From positions 1-25,999 of the forward strand of contig JAGYYN010004485.1 of the NCBI GenBank assembly GCA_021441665.1: 25,999 bases of DNA. Direction: 5' to 3'. A program made the translations under genes and the position numbers. Positions within the stretch are counted from its first letter, which is position 1; each line of letters opens with the position of its first letter. The notes under the pieces were generated by a model. The model saw only the letters and a program-made list of their open reading frames with translations, made no database searches and had not been told where the DNA came from. The stretch comes from Euplotes cf. woodruffi 2 WChen-2021 (taxonomy: Eukaryota > Ciliophora > Spirotrichea > Euplotida > Euplotidae). This document shows, in pieces, positions 9,576-20,130 of the stretch.

Positions 9576-11795
9576 CTATGAGTTCTTCTCCTTCACATGG
9601 ATTGAGAAAGCCTCGCCACTGGAGAACGACAAGTTCTCACTAAGTATAAGATGCGAAATACAAAGGACGCCGAACATCACAATTCGCATAATGACTGCAT
9701 GCGTGAATTCCTATTTTGATTAAGACCAGTGATACTTACAATATTCTTGCTGAATTCAAAACGACTGTCATCATTAGGCAAATTAAAGTAGATCTCTACA
9801 GCCATTCAAAAGGACAGGCAGATTCAAACAGAGGCTTCAATCAGCATTGAGTTAGCACTCATGTACCGAAGGACGCTGTTGTAGTGATCTGAAATTATAG
9901 GCACTCACTTTCTGTGTTCAATCATCGGCTTTGTTTTATTATCGAGATTTTGGTCCTGGTTGTTGTCAAAGAAATCAATCTTTGAAACCTTAGATGTGCT
10001 ATCCTGATTTATCAGCTTTAACAGATCCGTCATGAATATTTTGTAGAGAATAAGATACGCAATTGTAGAGGCGAAGTATAAAGAATATCATTCTTGCTTG
10101 ATGACATCAGGATATATTGAGTATAAGCACGCTGTAATTATTAGAAAGCTAATCTCCCTCAGCTCGTAAAATGCCAGGAATCCTCAGGTGATAATTAGCG
10201 ATATTGAATCTGCGTTCATCGTGAAGCAAATGCAATAACCAACAGAAAGGTTGAATAGAGCCATCAGAATAACTTTCTTAGTTGTCTTAATAACTAATGC
10301 TCTTCAGTTGTACGCCATTACAATGATGAACATTAACGATTTAAATATAACGAGGGTAAAATCGCTTTCGGGTAGGTAAACTGAGTAAAGCACGTTAATG
10401 ATACCGTTGAAGTCTTCAACCAGTATCCAAGGAAGCCATATAAGCCCAACAACGACAAAAAGCACGATATAAGAGCCTAAAATACTAAATGCTTTGTCTG
10501 TGACTTCTTTAATCAACTCTTTGAAGTCTGCTTGGACTGTGTGGCTCTGGGCCACACTTGTAGCTACATTGACTTTGATCGTGTAGATCATCATTGGAAT
10601 CACAAATATAAAAGCCTTTGGCTCAATATGCACTGCGAGAGCAGTGCAAAGCACTCATAATTTTGCTCTTGAGCTGATTCAAAAGTACACTGCCCAGATC
10701 ATTAGCCCGATCATGATCGAGTTGAATCTGATCGCAAGAACATTCGCGATTAAATACACTGGACAGACTAAAGAAAGAAAAACGATCGAGTGCTTGACTT
10801 GGTCTGTCAGCTTTCTATAGAAGCTTTTAATTCACATATACACTCCTGAATAAAAAGTTGCAGCTTCGAGTAAAGTGAGAACCATTATACAAATGTAATT
10901 GTTAGTCTTGAAATCGAGCGCTGTGCTGAGTGCAATCTTTAACTCAACACTTCCAATCTCTTCGACTGATGCCTGGATGAATAGTTTTTGAATCATGCCG
11001 ATGAGGCAGTAGAGGTATCCGTATAGAGGGGGATAGTTCTGGAACTCGTGGCCATCGACGGCTTTGTACCAGTCAACTACCTGATTGTTGACTGTATGCG
11101 TTATTGTGTTGTAATGCGACTTGAATGCTGTCTCATAGTACATTATGTTACATATTACTCTTATGATAATTGCAAATAAAATGATCAGCACTTTTACACC
11201 AATCGAAGACGTCACTCTTGAGAATAAATACAACACCGGACATATTGTCGATGGCTTCTGATATGATTTTTCTAGAAGTGGAAGGATAAATGCTTCTGAT
11301 CTCTCGATTATATCGATTACTCTTAAAGATGGATGCCAAGCCTCTTGCATTATTTCCTCAAAAGTTAGCTTATTTACATCAAAAAGAATGTGTTTTACAT
11401 TTCAATCAAACGAGATAGAAGGAGGAAAGAATGGAAAACTATTATTTTGTGTTAATCATGATTTTAAAATTTAAATCATCCTTGAACATAGCTACCGAAC
11501 TTGACCTCTCCTGTACCTTCATATTAAATGTAAATACAAATATGCCGTTATTATCATTATAAGTAAAGCAGTTTCTAAACTTCGATTGCCCAAGAATCCT
11601 AATTTCATTTCCAATTCTTTTATCCGTAATTGAGTTCGACCCGAGCTTAAATCCATGGAAAGACTGGTCATTGCCTATATATAAAAGCATTAGAAATTAT
11701 TTGAAAATAATTTAGATTAGTTTACCATCATCAGCTATAATCTCTGGCTGAGTATCTTCATAAGTCCCTCTTCTTTTTAGCTTATCCTCTTCCAT
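9576..11795 (-). CDS. Multi-pass membrane protein, ALG6/ALG8 glucosyltransferase-like
   Basis: Predicted 712-residue protein with many hydrophobic segments in its C-terminal two thirds. Two blocks recall the dolichyl-P-Glc glucosyltransferases ALG6/ALG8 of the ER N-glycan pathway: a lumenal loop with VDWYKA and QNYPPLYGYLY (compare WYx and DYPPLTAY), and RFNSIMIGLMIWA (compare HFQYNSVSLG). The family motif R-x-F-P-F is not seen, so the call is tentative. A soluble N-terminal part of about 190 residues precedes the first membrane segment and is not usual for ALG6/ALG8. The gene starts MEEDKLKRRG. Inferred introns are 11675-11725 and 9711-9739 (29 nt). One AAA-TAA +1 site is at 11442-11447. Several TGA codons are read as Cys. 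It ends at TAG 9576-9578; phases balance throughout. Confidence 0.62.
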
Positions 11796-11837
11796 CTTAA
11801 AATTTCAGTATTATTATAAAACTAATTTTTTACTTTT

Positions 11838-11847
11838 TATTGAAAAA
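11838..11847 (+). other. Candidate chromosome-breakage element (E-Cbs)
   Basis: TATTGAAAAA is a full match to HATTGAAaHH. It sits in the 71-base gap between the ALG-like gene start and the 3' end of the next minus-strand gene. Confidence 0.45.
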
Positions 11848-11866
11848 TAACTAAAACTTCAAATTT

Positions 11867-14800
11867 TTAATAAATCTCTAATTCACAGAAAAACTCCAAA
11901 TTTTTTAAAATTATTTCTGCTGTTTTTATTAGGCAAAAAGATATATTTTTTAATAGTTTTTTATCATAAAATATCAAATTTTTTAATGCAATATCTACAG
12001 AAGTGTTTGACTTAAAACTCACCCGATGTTCAATTCTCGGAGGGTAGAGTCGGTTGCGCACGCTCACTGGTGAATCTGCTCGCTTCACCGGACTTAGATA
12101 CACTGACTTTTCAACTTTTCTTTTATGTACATTCTTCGTTGACTTCAGCTCTTGTTTGACTTCTTCGAAGCTGCTTTTCTTTGACTCCTTGCTAATGTCA
12201 CTGAAGTTTCCTCATCTCGAACGCTTGATTTCGTAGACGGACACAGACTCTGAAAATACGCTTTCTTCGGTTTCCATATCTACAGAGGGATTAGTGGATG
12301 CTTGCCTTGGACTAAAAGCAGCTTCATGTCTGACGGCTGTAGGGTCTGTCCTTTGATCTTGTGCAGTTCCTTCGTGTTTACGATCAGGACTAGATGTTCT
12401 TCAGCGAACCGCTTGAGCCAATGGTCCACTAAAAATTAGCGAGTGCATTACCATAAAATTGTTCATCAGCCGCTGCATCAACACTGGGGATAGATCTTTT
12501 AAAAATACTTCAATCGCCCATGATTTCCTTTATTTTAGACTTAGTAACTTTAACATGTGGGAAGTTTAGGAAGTCTCTGTTGATTCATGTATTTAGTCTT
12601 CCTATGCTTTTAATCTTCGACTTTATTTGTTCCTGTATTTTGTTCAGCTCTGGCGTTGAAGAGCTTCCCAAAGGTTTTCTTTGCTTCCTCCGCTTATTAT
12701 TTCTGCTGGATTAGGTAGTCTGAGTAGATCCACATTCCGTTAAATAAATAGTGGTCTTTGCCTTTTTCTTCAATCCTCACTCAAACGTAGGAGTTTTCAT
12801 TATATGGGGAGAGCACTGACGTTCCTATTTTATATAGTAGCAAATCGTACCTTTGAGCTTGATTATGAAGTCGCTTTTGTGAAACTCAACTTCTTGCTCG
12901 GTATTTGAGTAATTCAGCTCGATTATGTTATTAGAAACACTAAAGTACAACCTTTCAATTTCTTTCATCAAATCGAGGTCGGATATATTTCGGGTCAGCG
13001 GTGAGTAATTAACAGTGTAGATTAAGTCATTGAGAGACGCGCTGACTTTAACAAAGACTAATGAACTCATTATCTTCGCTGAGATGCATCAAATTATTCC
13101 ATTGATCATCTTGACTGTTTTGTATTCATCTCCAATATTATATAAAGATATCTTTGGAACTATTTTAATTTTCTTATATAATCTTGGCTTATTTGCTATA
13201 CTTTTTAGTATCTGCTTTCAGTCGATAATGATTGACCCGAATGCTCGCTGCATTTTTGTAAAATTCTGTGTCAAAAATTTTATTAATTGACGACTTGCAG
13301 ATTTCTTCAAGTTGATAGAGTCAGGATACCTAAATATAACAGCAAAAATATATCAATAACTTACCTGCTCTTTAATGTAGTCTTTGTACATGTTTTGAAC
13401 TTTCGTTTTGGTTTCAGTATTCATATGGAAAATAGCGAAATTCAGTTCTCCAAAGCTATTTCTTTTATATCTACGATCAACTTTATTCTTAATTCGCGAG
13501 TAATCAGTTTTTAATCTTGTAATTATAGCAGCAAAGTTCTCAGAATCAGCAAAGTTGACTTCATAAGTTGATCGATCACGGAGGACTTCAATTTTATCAA
13601 TTTGGGACTGAGCCGACCGATACACAATGCTCTTGGTCTTTTTCTTTACCTCTGCAATCCTTGTTTTGATGTCTTTTAGCTTTCTAAAAGATTAGGATTT
13701 AGCTTACTTCGCTTTCTTTGCGATTTTATTCTTCAAGATGTTACTTTTGCTCTGCATCAGCAAAGTTTATACTCTTACGCGCTGAGACGTTCAAGTAACT
13801 CTTGCGCCGACTTGAACTAGAATTATTTCCTTGATAGTCAAAACGGAGACTTCACCTGCAAGAACTCACAGTTATTTCTGCGTGATTTTTTAATACTAAA
13901 ACTCGAATTCTTCGCAGATGGAAGTTGACTTGCAACTGCTGAATTTGATTGTGATGGCAGCGTCTCTTTACTTTGATTCTTCTAACTATTAAAATATTAT
14001 TTTTTAGTTAGCAGTATAAAACTGAAAGTAATAAAGCATTATTAGTCTTTTCTAAATATTTTAACTCGATAATAATTATTAGCAAATGTATCAAAATTTA
14101 TTAGTAAAATATTATAATTTTGATTTTCACAATATATCATTTTGTTTAATTAATTTTTAGTTTTGAACATTTACAACATATATTAGTTTTTTTAATTTTT
14201 GCTTATGTGATTTATAAAATCTCACTCAAGTGTGACTTACATTTACTTCAGGATCCTTAACAGTAAGATCATTATTATTTTTGTCTTTATTTCTCGAGTC
14301 CGGCTTCGCAATGAAGGATTTATCTAAACCGCGTGTAAATTTTGATTTACCAGTTTCAGTAAAGTCAGACCGAATAACGATTTTGATATTGTCTCTATTT
14401 AACTTTTTGGTCGTCTTAGTCTACACTGTAACATTACAGCTTACTTAAGTACTGAGACAAGAGGTGTTCTTCAGAGTTCTTCAAGTGCTCTGTGAACTTA
14501 TTGACTTCAGTGATCTTCCTCATTAAGATCGGCCTTATCGTTTCAAATTCGAGCCTTTCTGCTTTTTGAATTTCGTCATTACGATTTGTCATCTTTCGCA
14601 GTATGATTTTATTTGATGCATTCGACTCGTTCCTGCTTGCCTTTAGCTTTGTGCAGAGACTGCTGGACTCTTGGTCTTGGTTGTTGGCTTGATCGATTGA
14701 TTTTAATACTTTTGGAATGCTATTTATTGCTTTTCTTTTTTCTTAATCAGCCTATTTATAATGCTTTTAGTTATGATTAACATTAAAGTTTAAAAGATCT

Positions 14801-15690
14801 GTGATTCGATGAATTAATAATAATTTTAGGATAATACAATCGATTAGTAATACGAGTGAAATTATTAATGCAAACCTTTAGCCTCATCTTTTAGTTTTTG
14901 ATGTAATGCTCTTTTTCACTATAAAATTAAAATTTTGTATACAGTATTAATATTAACTATTTACCTTTCTTTTATTATTACTTAGCAGATCTCTTGATTT
15001 TACTCTTCGGCAATTCGTTTCGAGTTTGCTGTTCGAGTACATATGGTAGTTAAGAATACCCTAAATTGTAAATTTTGCGAATCACAATTATATAACAAAT
15101 TAAGTAAATTTGTTAATACAGAATAATAAAATTTCAGTTACAAAAGCTCAATTTACTAACATACAGGTATACTTGGAATCGGTGGACTCATAGCTGCTTT
15201 TCTGTTGACTACGAAACTTTTATCTCGAGTCATTTCTTTTCGAGACCGTATGTTATTTCTGGATTTAAGCAAGCTGGACTTCGCTTGTTTGTTGTCTCTG
15301 TTTTCAATCGAATTATTTCGACTCTACTATTGCTGATTACGAAATCAATTACATACAAAAGTTGAAAATGTCAAAGCGCTTTGAATCAAAGCAAACTGGA
15401 GACTCAATCCTCCGTTCGTTTTGCATCATGTACATTTTGTGCTTCAGCGAGCCGATGACAGAGTACACGTTATCAGGGCGATTTGCCATTAGGTTACTTG
15501 AGACATTCCTCGATTCACTTGGGGAAAGAGATTTGCAATACGAGTCGAGCAGCTGTGACTGTGCAAGTTTGCTAAACAGCCGCTTCCATCCTTTCATCTT
15601 CTTGACAAGTCTTTGTGAGAATAGCAAACTTTGCTGTGGAGTGAGCTGTTGTTTTAATGCACTGCCCCTGTCTGCAGTCGGTTTTCACAT
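11867..15690 (-). CDS. Large protein with a C-terminal histone fold, function unknown
   Basis: Starts MCKPTADRGS. It is mostly Ser/Lys/Arg-rich and probably disordered for some 500 residues, then has a folded part (YSPLTRNISDLDLMKEIERL, MWIYSDYLIQQ). A segment like the H2A/NF-YC/POLE4 histone fold follows: KIKEIMG, then a helix HWLKRFAEEHLVLIVNTKEL and the loop-helix TLQPSDMKLLL. Inferred introns: 15327-15356, 15061-15164, 14919-14964, 14752-14875, 14415-14444, 13982-14240, 13684-13707, 13330-13364, 12825-12850, 12429-12451. The +1 sites are 15313-15318, 14720-14725, 14395-14400, 13189-13194, 12697-12702. Region 13708-13981 can be read either with two introns (13830-13855, 13752-13778) or with two shifts. 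The histone-fold frame stops at TAG 12280-12282 (about 883 residues). A second open frame starting at ATG 12277 runs on to 11867 and may be the true C-terminus. Confidence 0.72.
13982..14240 (-). other. Long A/T-rich intron in the histone-fold gene
   Basis: GTAAGT donor and TTAG acceptor join exons in phase 0 across 259 nt. Nothing recognisable lies inside it. Confidence 0.55.
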
Positions 15691-15795
15691 TAGGTTATTC
15701 TGCAATTTAAATATTTGACTGTCAAAAATATTTAAAATCAATCAAACAACCAAAGCGACTTTCACAATCTCCAAATACATAATAGAATATTAGAA
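15691..15795. promoter_or_regulatory. Short shared 5' region of two divergent genes
   Basis: Only 105 bases separate the start codons of the histone-fold gene (minus) and the CDPK gene (plus). Both promoters must lie here or inside the genes. An imperfect palindrome occupies 15706-15736, with arms around TTTAAATATT..TGAC and GTCA..AATATTTAAA. No breakage-element match is present, unlike most other gaps, so the two genes could share one somatic chromosome. Confidence 0.45.
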
Positions 15796-17691
15796 ATGGA
15801 AGGCGAAGCCGATGGAAAAATTATAGTCGATGACTTCATGTCTCTCGATGAAGAAAATGCTGAAATCGTATTTGAAAAACAAGACAAGGAATCGTTCAAA
15901 AAGGCCAAGATGAACTTCAACATCAAAGAAGCTCTGACTCAATTTGTTCTTAAATAAAGAGTGATTCGTTGTCAAAAGGGACGGAGATATTTACGACGAT
16001 TATATAGTTGAACAAAAATAAAGTACTCGGAGAAGGAACCTACGGAGTCGTGTTCAAAGCTCAAGATAAAGATACCAAAGAAACCGTCGCGATTAAAAGA
16101 ATCAGTCGAGAAAAAATTAGAAACTACCAAAGATTTCTAAATGAAATTAATGCACTTAAGACACTAGACCACCCCAATGTCATTAAGCTTTTTGAAATCT
16201 ACGAAGATGATGAATATGTATATTTAGTCATGGAGTACTTAAGCGGCGGGGAGCTCTTTGAATACATCGTTGACCAGGAGTATCTTGACGAAAGACAGAC
16301 GGCGAATATATTCAAGCAAATCCTTCACGCAATTCTGTACTGCCACAAAAATGCCATTTGTCATCGAGACCTAAAACCAGAGAACTTCATGTTCGAATCA
16401 AAAAGCAAAGATGCAAACTTAAAACTCATTGACTTTGGGCTCTCCTGATCTTACTACCGCATTGACGAGAGAGGAACAGGAAAGTATTTGAGGATGTCAA
16501 CAAAGGCAGGAACAGCGTATTTTATGGCTCCAGAAGTCCTTACGGAGAACTATAGTAACTCCTGAGATATGTGGTCTATCGGCGTAATCCTGTACATCAT
16601 GCTCTGCGGCTATCCTCCATTCGACGGAGACACCGAAGAAGACATCCTCAGAGCGGTCCAGCTGCAGCAGTACACATTTAGCGACGAAATCTGGGACAAA
16701 GTATCTGAAGAGGCCAAGGATCTAATTAGCAATCTTTTAGTCCCAGAAGATCAAAGGCTGTCGCCAAAGGAAGCATTAAAGCACCCGTGGCTGACGAATG
16801 CAACAAAGAAGCCAGACGAGAACAAATCGGGGATAACCTCTGAGCACATCCAGAGGTTGCGAAAGTTTCACAAGATCGAGAACTTCAAGAAAGTCGTTCT
16901 TACATTTATTGCTTCTAGAACCACAGATAAGGAAGTCCTAGAGCAGATGAACATGTTTAAATAAACTAGACAAAAACAAAGACGGGTACATAACGATGCA
17001 CGAGCTCAAATCAGCATTGAAAAACACCTATGCAGAGGACGAGCTCAAAGAGATCTTAAAAGGCGTGGACACTGACAAAAACGGGGCGATTAACTACACT
17101 GAGTTCATCGCTGCGACTCTTGATAAAATGCTGCTGAGAGACAAGTCCAAGATCGAAAAGGCTTTTAAAGTTCTTGGTATGGCATTTTTTACGGCTTGGA
17201 GCGACCCTGGGTTGGCCGTTGAAGGGGATTGGAGAAGATAGATGGATTTAGGCGGGGTTAAGATTGCGTATCTTGGTTTGGAATGATTTATTTAAAGATT
17301 AGATTTGGGTTTTTAGTAGTTGATTTTAATATAAGAATCGTGCATTTTTGAAGGGAAAGGGATAGGGTACTGTAGTACTGAGATGTTTAGGATATGATGT
17401 TGATGTATTGGGTTTTTAGATGTTGAAATTTGGATCATAAGAAGATTAATATGAGTATAGTTTCTCTTGTAAAAATATTTTTACTATTTTTACCTGGGTA
17501 TAGATAAAAATGGCGATGGATCTATTAATGCAACAGATTTACAAATGGTACTTGGAGGAAATAGAACTCAATATTTTGACGCAAATGTGTTTAAAGATAT
17601 ACTGAAGGAATGCGATATTGATAAAGATGGCAGTGTAACCTTTGAAGAATTTCATAAATGTATTACTCAGACCATGGATGGATTTGGTTAA
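15796..17691 (+). CDS. Calcium-dependent protein kinase (CDPK)
   Basis: Predicted 521-residue CDPK, a Ca2+-activated Ser/Thr kinase of plants and alveolates. After an acidic N-terminus come LGEGTYGVV, VAIKR, HRDLKPEN, DFGLS, the CDPK blocks GTGKYLRM and TKAGTAYFMAPEV, then a junction region and four EF-hands: DKNKDGYITMHE, DTDKNGAINYTE, DKNGDGSINATD, DIDKDGSVTFEE. All have acidic or Asn ligands at the expected positions, so Ca2+ binding is likely. Two TGA codons are Cys, one in SNSCDMWS where CDPKs commonly have Cys. Three AAA-TAA +1 sites (15952-15957, 16016-16021, 16959-16964) are needed; the last lies two codons before EF-hand 1. A 327-nt GT-AG intervening sequence (17177-17503) splits the first Asp codon of EF-hand 3. 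Ends at TAA 17689-17691. Confidence 0.96.
17177..17503 (+). other. G-rich intervening sequence in CDPK (intron, possibly overlapping an IES)
   Basis: Spliced as GTATGG..GGTATAG it gives FKVL-DKNGDG, the canonical EF-hand spacing. It is much longer than most introns here and G-rich on the coding strand, unlike any other intron in the window. Its left end contains TATGGCAT, which fits the Euplotes crassus IES end consensus TATrGCRN, and TA lies near both ends. TA-to-TA removal (321 bases) would also keep the frame but adds two residues before the EF loop. Confidence 0.5.
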
Positions 17692-18156
17692 AAATCTAAA
17701 TTTGAGTTGTATAATCATTATTTCAAATCTCTGTTAATAAATTCTATTTTTCATATAAAAGATTAAAATTGCCTCATTGAGTTTGCTTTATAATTACATT
17801 TAAATATAAATCCTATCAACTTTCTAGATAAATCCAACTAAATTTTACAAATCATAAGTCAAATTTTACTTCTAAACCACTTTTCTCCAAAATCATTTTT
17901 GCATAACTTAAAAATATTAACAAAAACACTTTTTACTTTATTTCCAAAAATAAAAACCTTCAACCAAATCGAACCAATCTAAACTGTATCTGTATCCAAT
18001 TCCTGCATCTCTCAAAGCCCACCTTCTGCATCATCAAATCTCGTTGTCTCAATCTATCTGGTGCCCTGAGCAATCTCTTTTGCCCGCATGTAGATTTTTC
18101 TCAACTATGAGTGTCACGTCCGGCATCAAATAATGATTGGAACAATTTAAATAAAG
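17692..18156. other. Intergenic spacer, C-rich on the plus strand
   Basis: No gene is seen. The first 100 bases are A/T-rich 3' flank of CDPK; the remainder is relatively rich in C on the plus strand. An ATG at 18110 opens a frame with an AAA-TAA site but does not reach the frame of the following gene, so it is not taken as a start. No full breakage-element match is present. Confidence 0.45.
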
Positions 18157-20008
18157 ATGAAGTGCTTCCGCTGGATGTGCTACGCTTACCTCGCAGTCTC
18201 CTTTATTGTCTGCGTTTACGTCGGAGAGAGGTACATTTACTACGCCACCGGCATGGCTGGTGTAACCTCTTCCTCCAGTCGTTGGGCGCCTGAAGACTTG
18301 CAGTATTACGACTATCAACCTTTCGGATGCAAGATGTGAAAAGGCGGCTTTGCAACACTCCGAACAGTCATCGCGAGTAATATTACGATTGGTGTCATCC
18401 ACCCGATTGTTAAATTAGTCTGCACGATATCCACGCATGACCCGATTATGTGTGGTGAGCTGTTTGATTCATTCGCATATCGAAATGCGTTTAATTTCCT
18501 GCAAAGACTCGTCGAAGTAAACTATATTTGTGCTGGGATTAGTGTCTGCGACGACTATACTTACAAAGTACTAAAGCCGGAAGAATACATCGACAAAATG
18601 ATGAGTAATCAACCGCCTATCAACCGACAGTATCCAAAGGAAAAACCGCAAAAACTTATTAGAATGCTTCAGCTCTCAGACGCTCATGTCGACCGAGGAT
18701 ATCTTGAAGGCAGCAATCCTGAGTGCGCCGCTCCCAGCTGATGAAGATATGGATATGGCACGCCTAAAACTGATATACCTGGGTACTGGGGACACGTTGG
18801 AAGATGCGATATTCCTATGAGAACCGCGGAAACTGGATTTGAATACGCACTACAGCAAGACCCTGATTTTATCATCTGGACAGGCGACAATCTTGATCAT
18901 TACATTTGGTTCCAGACATACGAGAACCAGTTCTTCAATCAAAGGTATTTGAAATAAATATTTAGTCGAGACTCTCAACTACACCGGTCCGATTTATCCT
19001 GTGCTCGGCAATCATGAAGGAGTCCCGACTGATATGTTTGATGTCAATCAAGATAAATGGGTGTTCTCAGTCTTCGCAGAGATCTGGAAGGACTACTTAA
19101 CTCCTGAAGCTCATTATAATATGTCCAATTATGGATATTATCACATGAAGCACTTAGATACAAATCTAAGAATCATCGGTACATTTTCTATGGTCTTCGA
19201 TACCCAAAACTGGTTCTTAATCCAAAACCATACAGACCCATTAGGAATGCTCAATTTCATCGAAGAAACATTGCTTTACTGCGAAGAGAACGGCGAAGTC
19301 GCCTACTTAATCGGACACATCCCTCCTGGAGATGTGTTTGCACTTAGCCAGTGGTCAACACGGTTCAGAGCGTTAATCAACAGGTTCACGAATATCGTGA
19401 GAGGGCAGTTCTACGGCCATACGCACTACGACGAGTTCAAAAACGTCAAGTCATTCAGAAGTGATGAACTTAGTGCTGGGACTATCTGGGCTGTCGGTTC
19501 AATTACGACTTATCCCCGTAAAAACCCAGGAATCAGGATGTGGGAAGTTGACGCGGATACATGGCACATCTGGGACTACGAACAGTACAGAATGTACGTT
19601 GACAAGGCCAACGAAGTCGCCAACCAGCTTCGAAAGTCCAACTACACTCAGGAAGATCTCCGCAAAACAGGTGTTTGGGAGTTAACTTACAAATTCAGAG
19701 ACTATTACGGCATCGAAAGCATGGAGTTCGAAGCTATCGCAAACCTTGTTGAACAAATTGAGAAAGACAAAACTGTTGCACACAAGATCATCACAATGAT
19801 GCATGGCGAGGGCCCTGACAGCATAAAAAGACAAAACGAAGTTCACTGGACTTACTGTAGATTTGCGAACAGCGTCTTCGACGACCACTGGGCCTGTAAC
19901 GGATACACAGGCAATATGCTCGACTACGTCTTCCAGCTGATCGAACTCTTCCACGGGAATGGAGGTGAGTGGTGGTATAAAGAAGCAAATGAAAAATATT
20001 TAAGCTAA
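18157..20008 (+). CDS. Acid sphingomyelinase-like phosphodiesterase
   Basis: Predicted 616-residue secreted or lysosomal metallophosphodiesterase of the SMPD1 family, which cleaves sphingomyelin to ceramide and phosphocholine. Order: hydrophobic signal segment (about residues 8-25), saposin-B-like domain beginning GCKMCKGGF, then a calcineurin-type phosphoesterase with QLSDAHVD, PSCCRYGYG, YWGHVGRCDIPMRT, WTGDN, VLGNHE (19003 region), GHIPPG and GHTHYDEF, all metal-site blocks of the family, followed by the helical C-terminal domain. The block around 18739-18744 aligns with ..LCCRRGSG.. of human SMPD1, and both of its cysteines are TGA, direct support for the euplotid code. One +1 shift at AAA-TAA (18952-18957) joins the two halves, giving ..NQRYLK-KYLVETLNYTGPIYP.. 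No intron is needed. Stop TAA at 20006-20008. Exact lipid substrate is not determined. Confidence 0.95.
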
Positions 20009-20078
20009 TTTAATCATGACTTTATGTAAGTAATTTTACAACAGAATGACGTAATTAACTACATTCGTGTAAATACGC

Positions 20079-20088
20079 TATTTCAATT
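20079..20088 (-). other. Candidate chromosome-breakage element (E-Cbs)
   Basis: AATTGAAATA on the minus strand is a full match to HATTGAAaHH. It faces a plus-strand copy at 20111-20120, 22 bases away. An inverted pair in a 122-base gap is what two abutting chromosome ends might use. Confidence 0.45.
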
Positions 20089-20110
20089 TTCATTTGTAAA
20101 TTTTATGCAA

Positions 20111-20120
20111 AATTGAACTA
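20111..20120 (+). other. Candidate chromosome-breakage element (E-Cbs)
   Basis: AATTGAACTA lies ten bases before the start codon at 20131 and fits the consensus except at the eighth base. Confidence 0.38.
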
Positions 20121-20130
20121 AATAAAAATC

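Noticed and set aside
12825-12850. Apparent +2 frameshift at AAA-TAG in the histone-fold gene
   Set aside because: A 26-nt GT-AG intron (12825-12850) joins the frames in correct phase, so no +2 shift is needed.
18110-18156. Upstream start for the sphingomyelinase gene at ATG 18110 with an AAA-TAA shift
   Set aside because: The shifted frame does not coincide with the gene frame; the ATG at 18157 begins a good signal segment.
18049-18402. Minus-strand open frame opposite the start of the sphingomyelinase gene
   Set aside because: No recognisable domain and it overlaps a confidently identified gene on the other strand.
18942-18963. Short intron at GTATTTGAAATAAATATTTAG in the sphingomyelinase gene
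   Set aside because: It has splice-like ends, but removing it puts the following LNYTGPIYPVLGNHE block out of frame; the +1 shift keeps it in frame.
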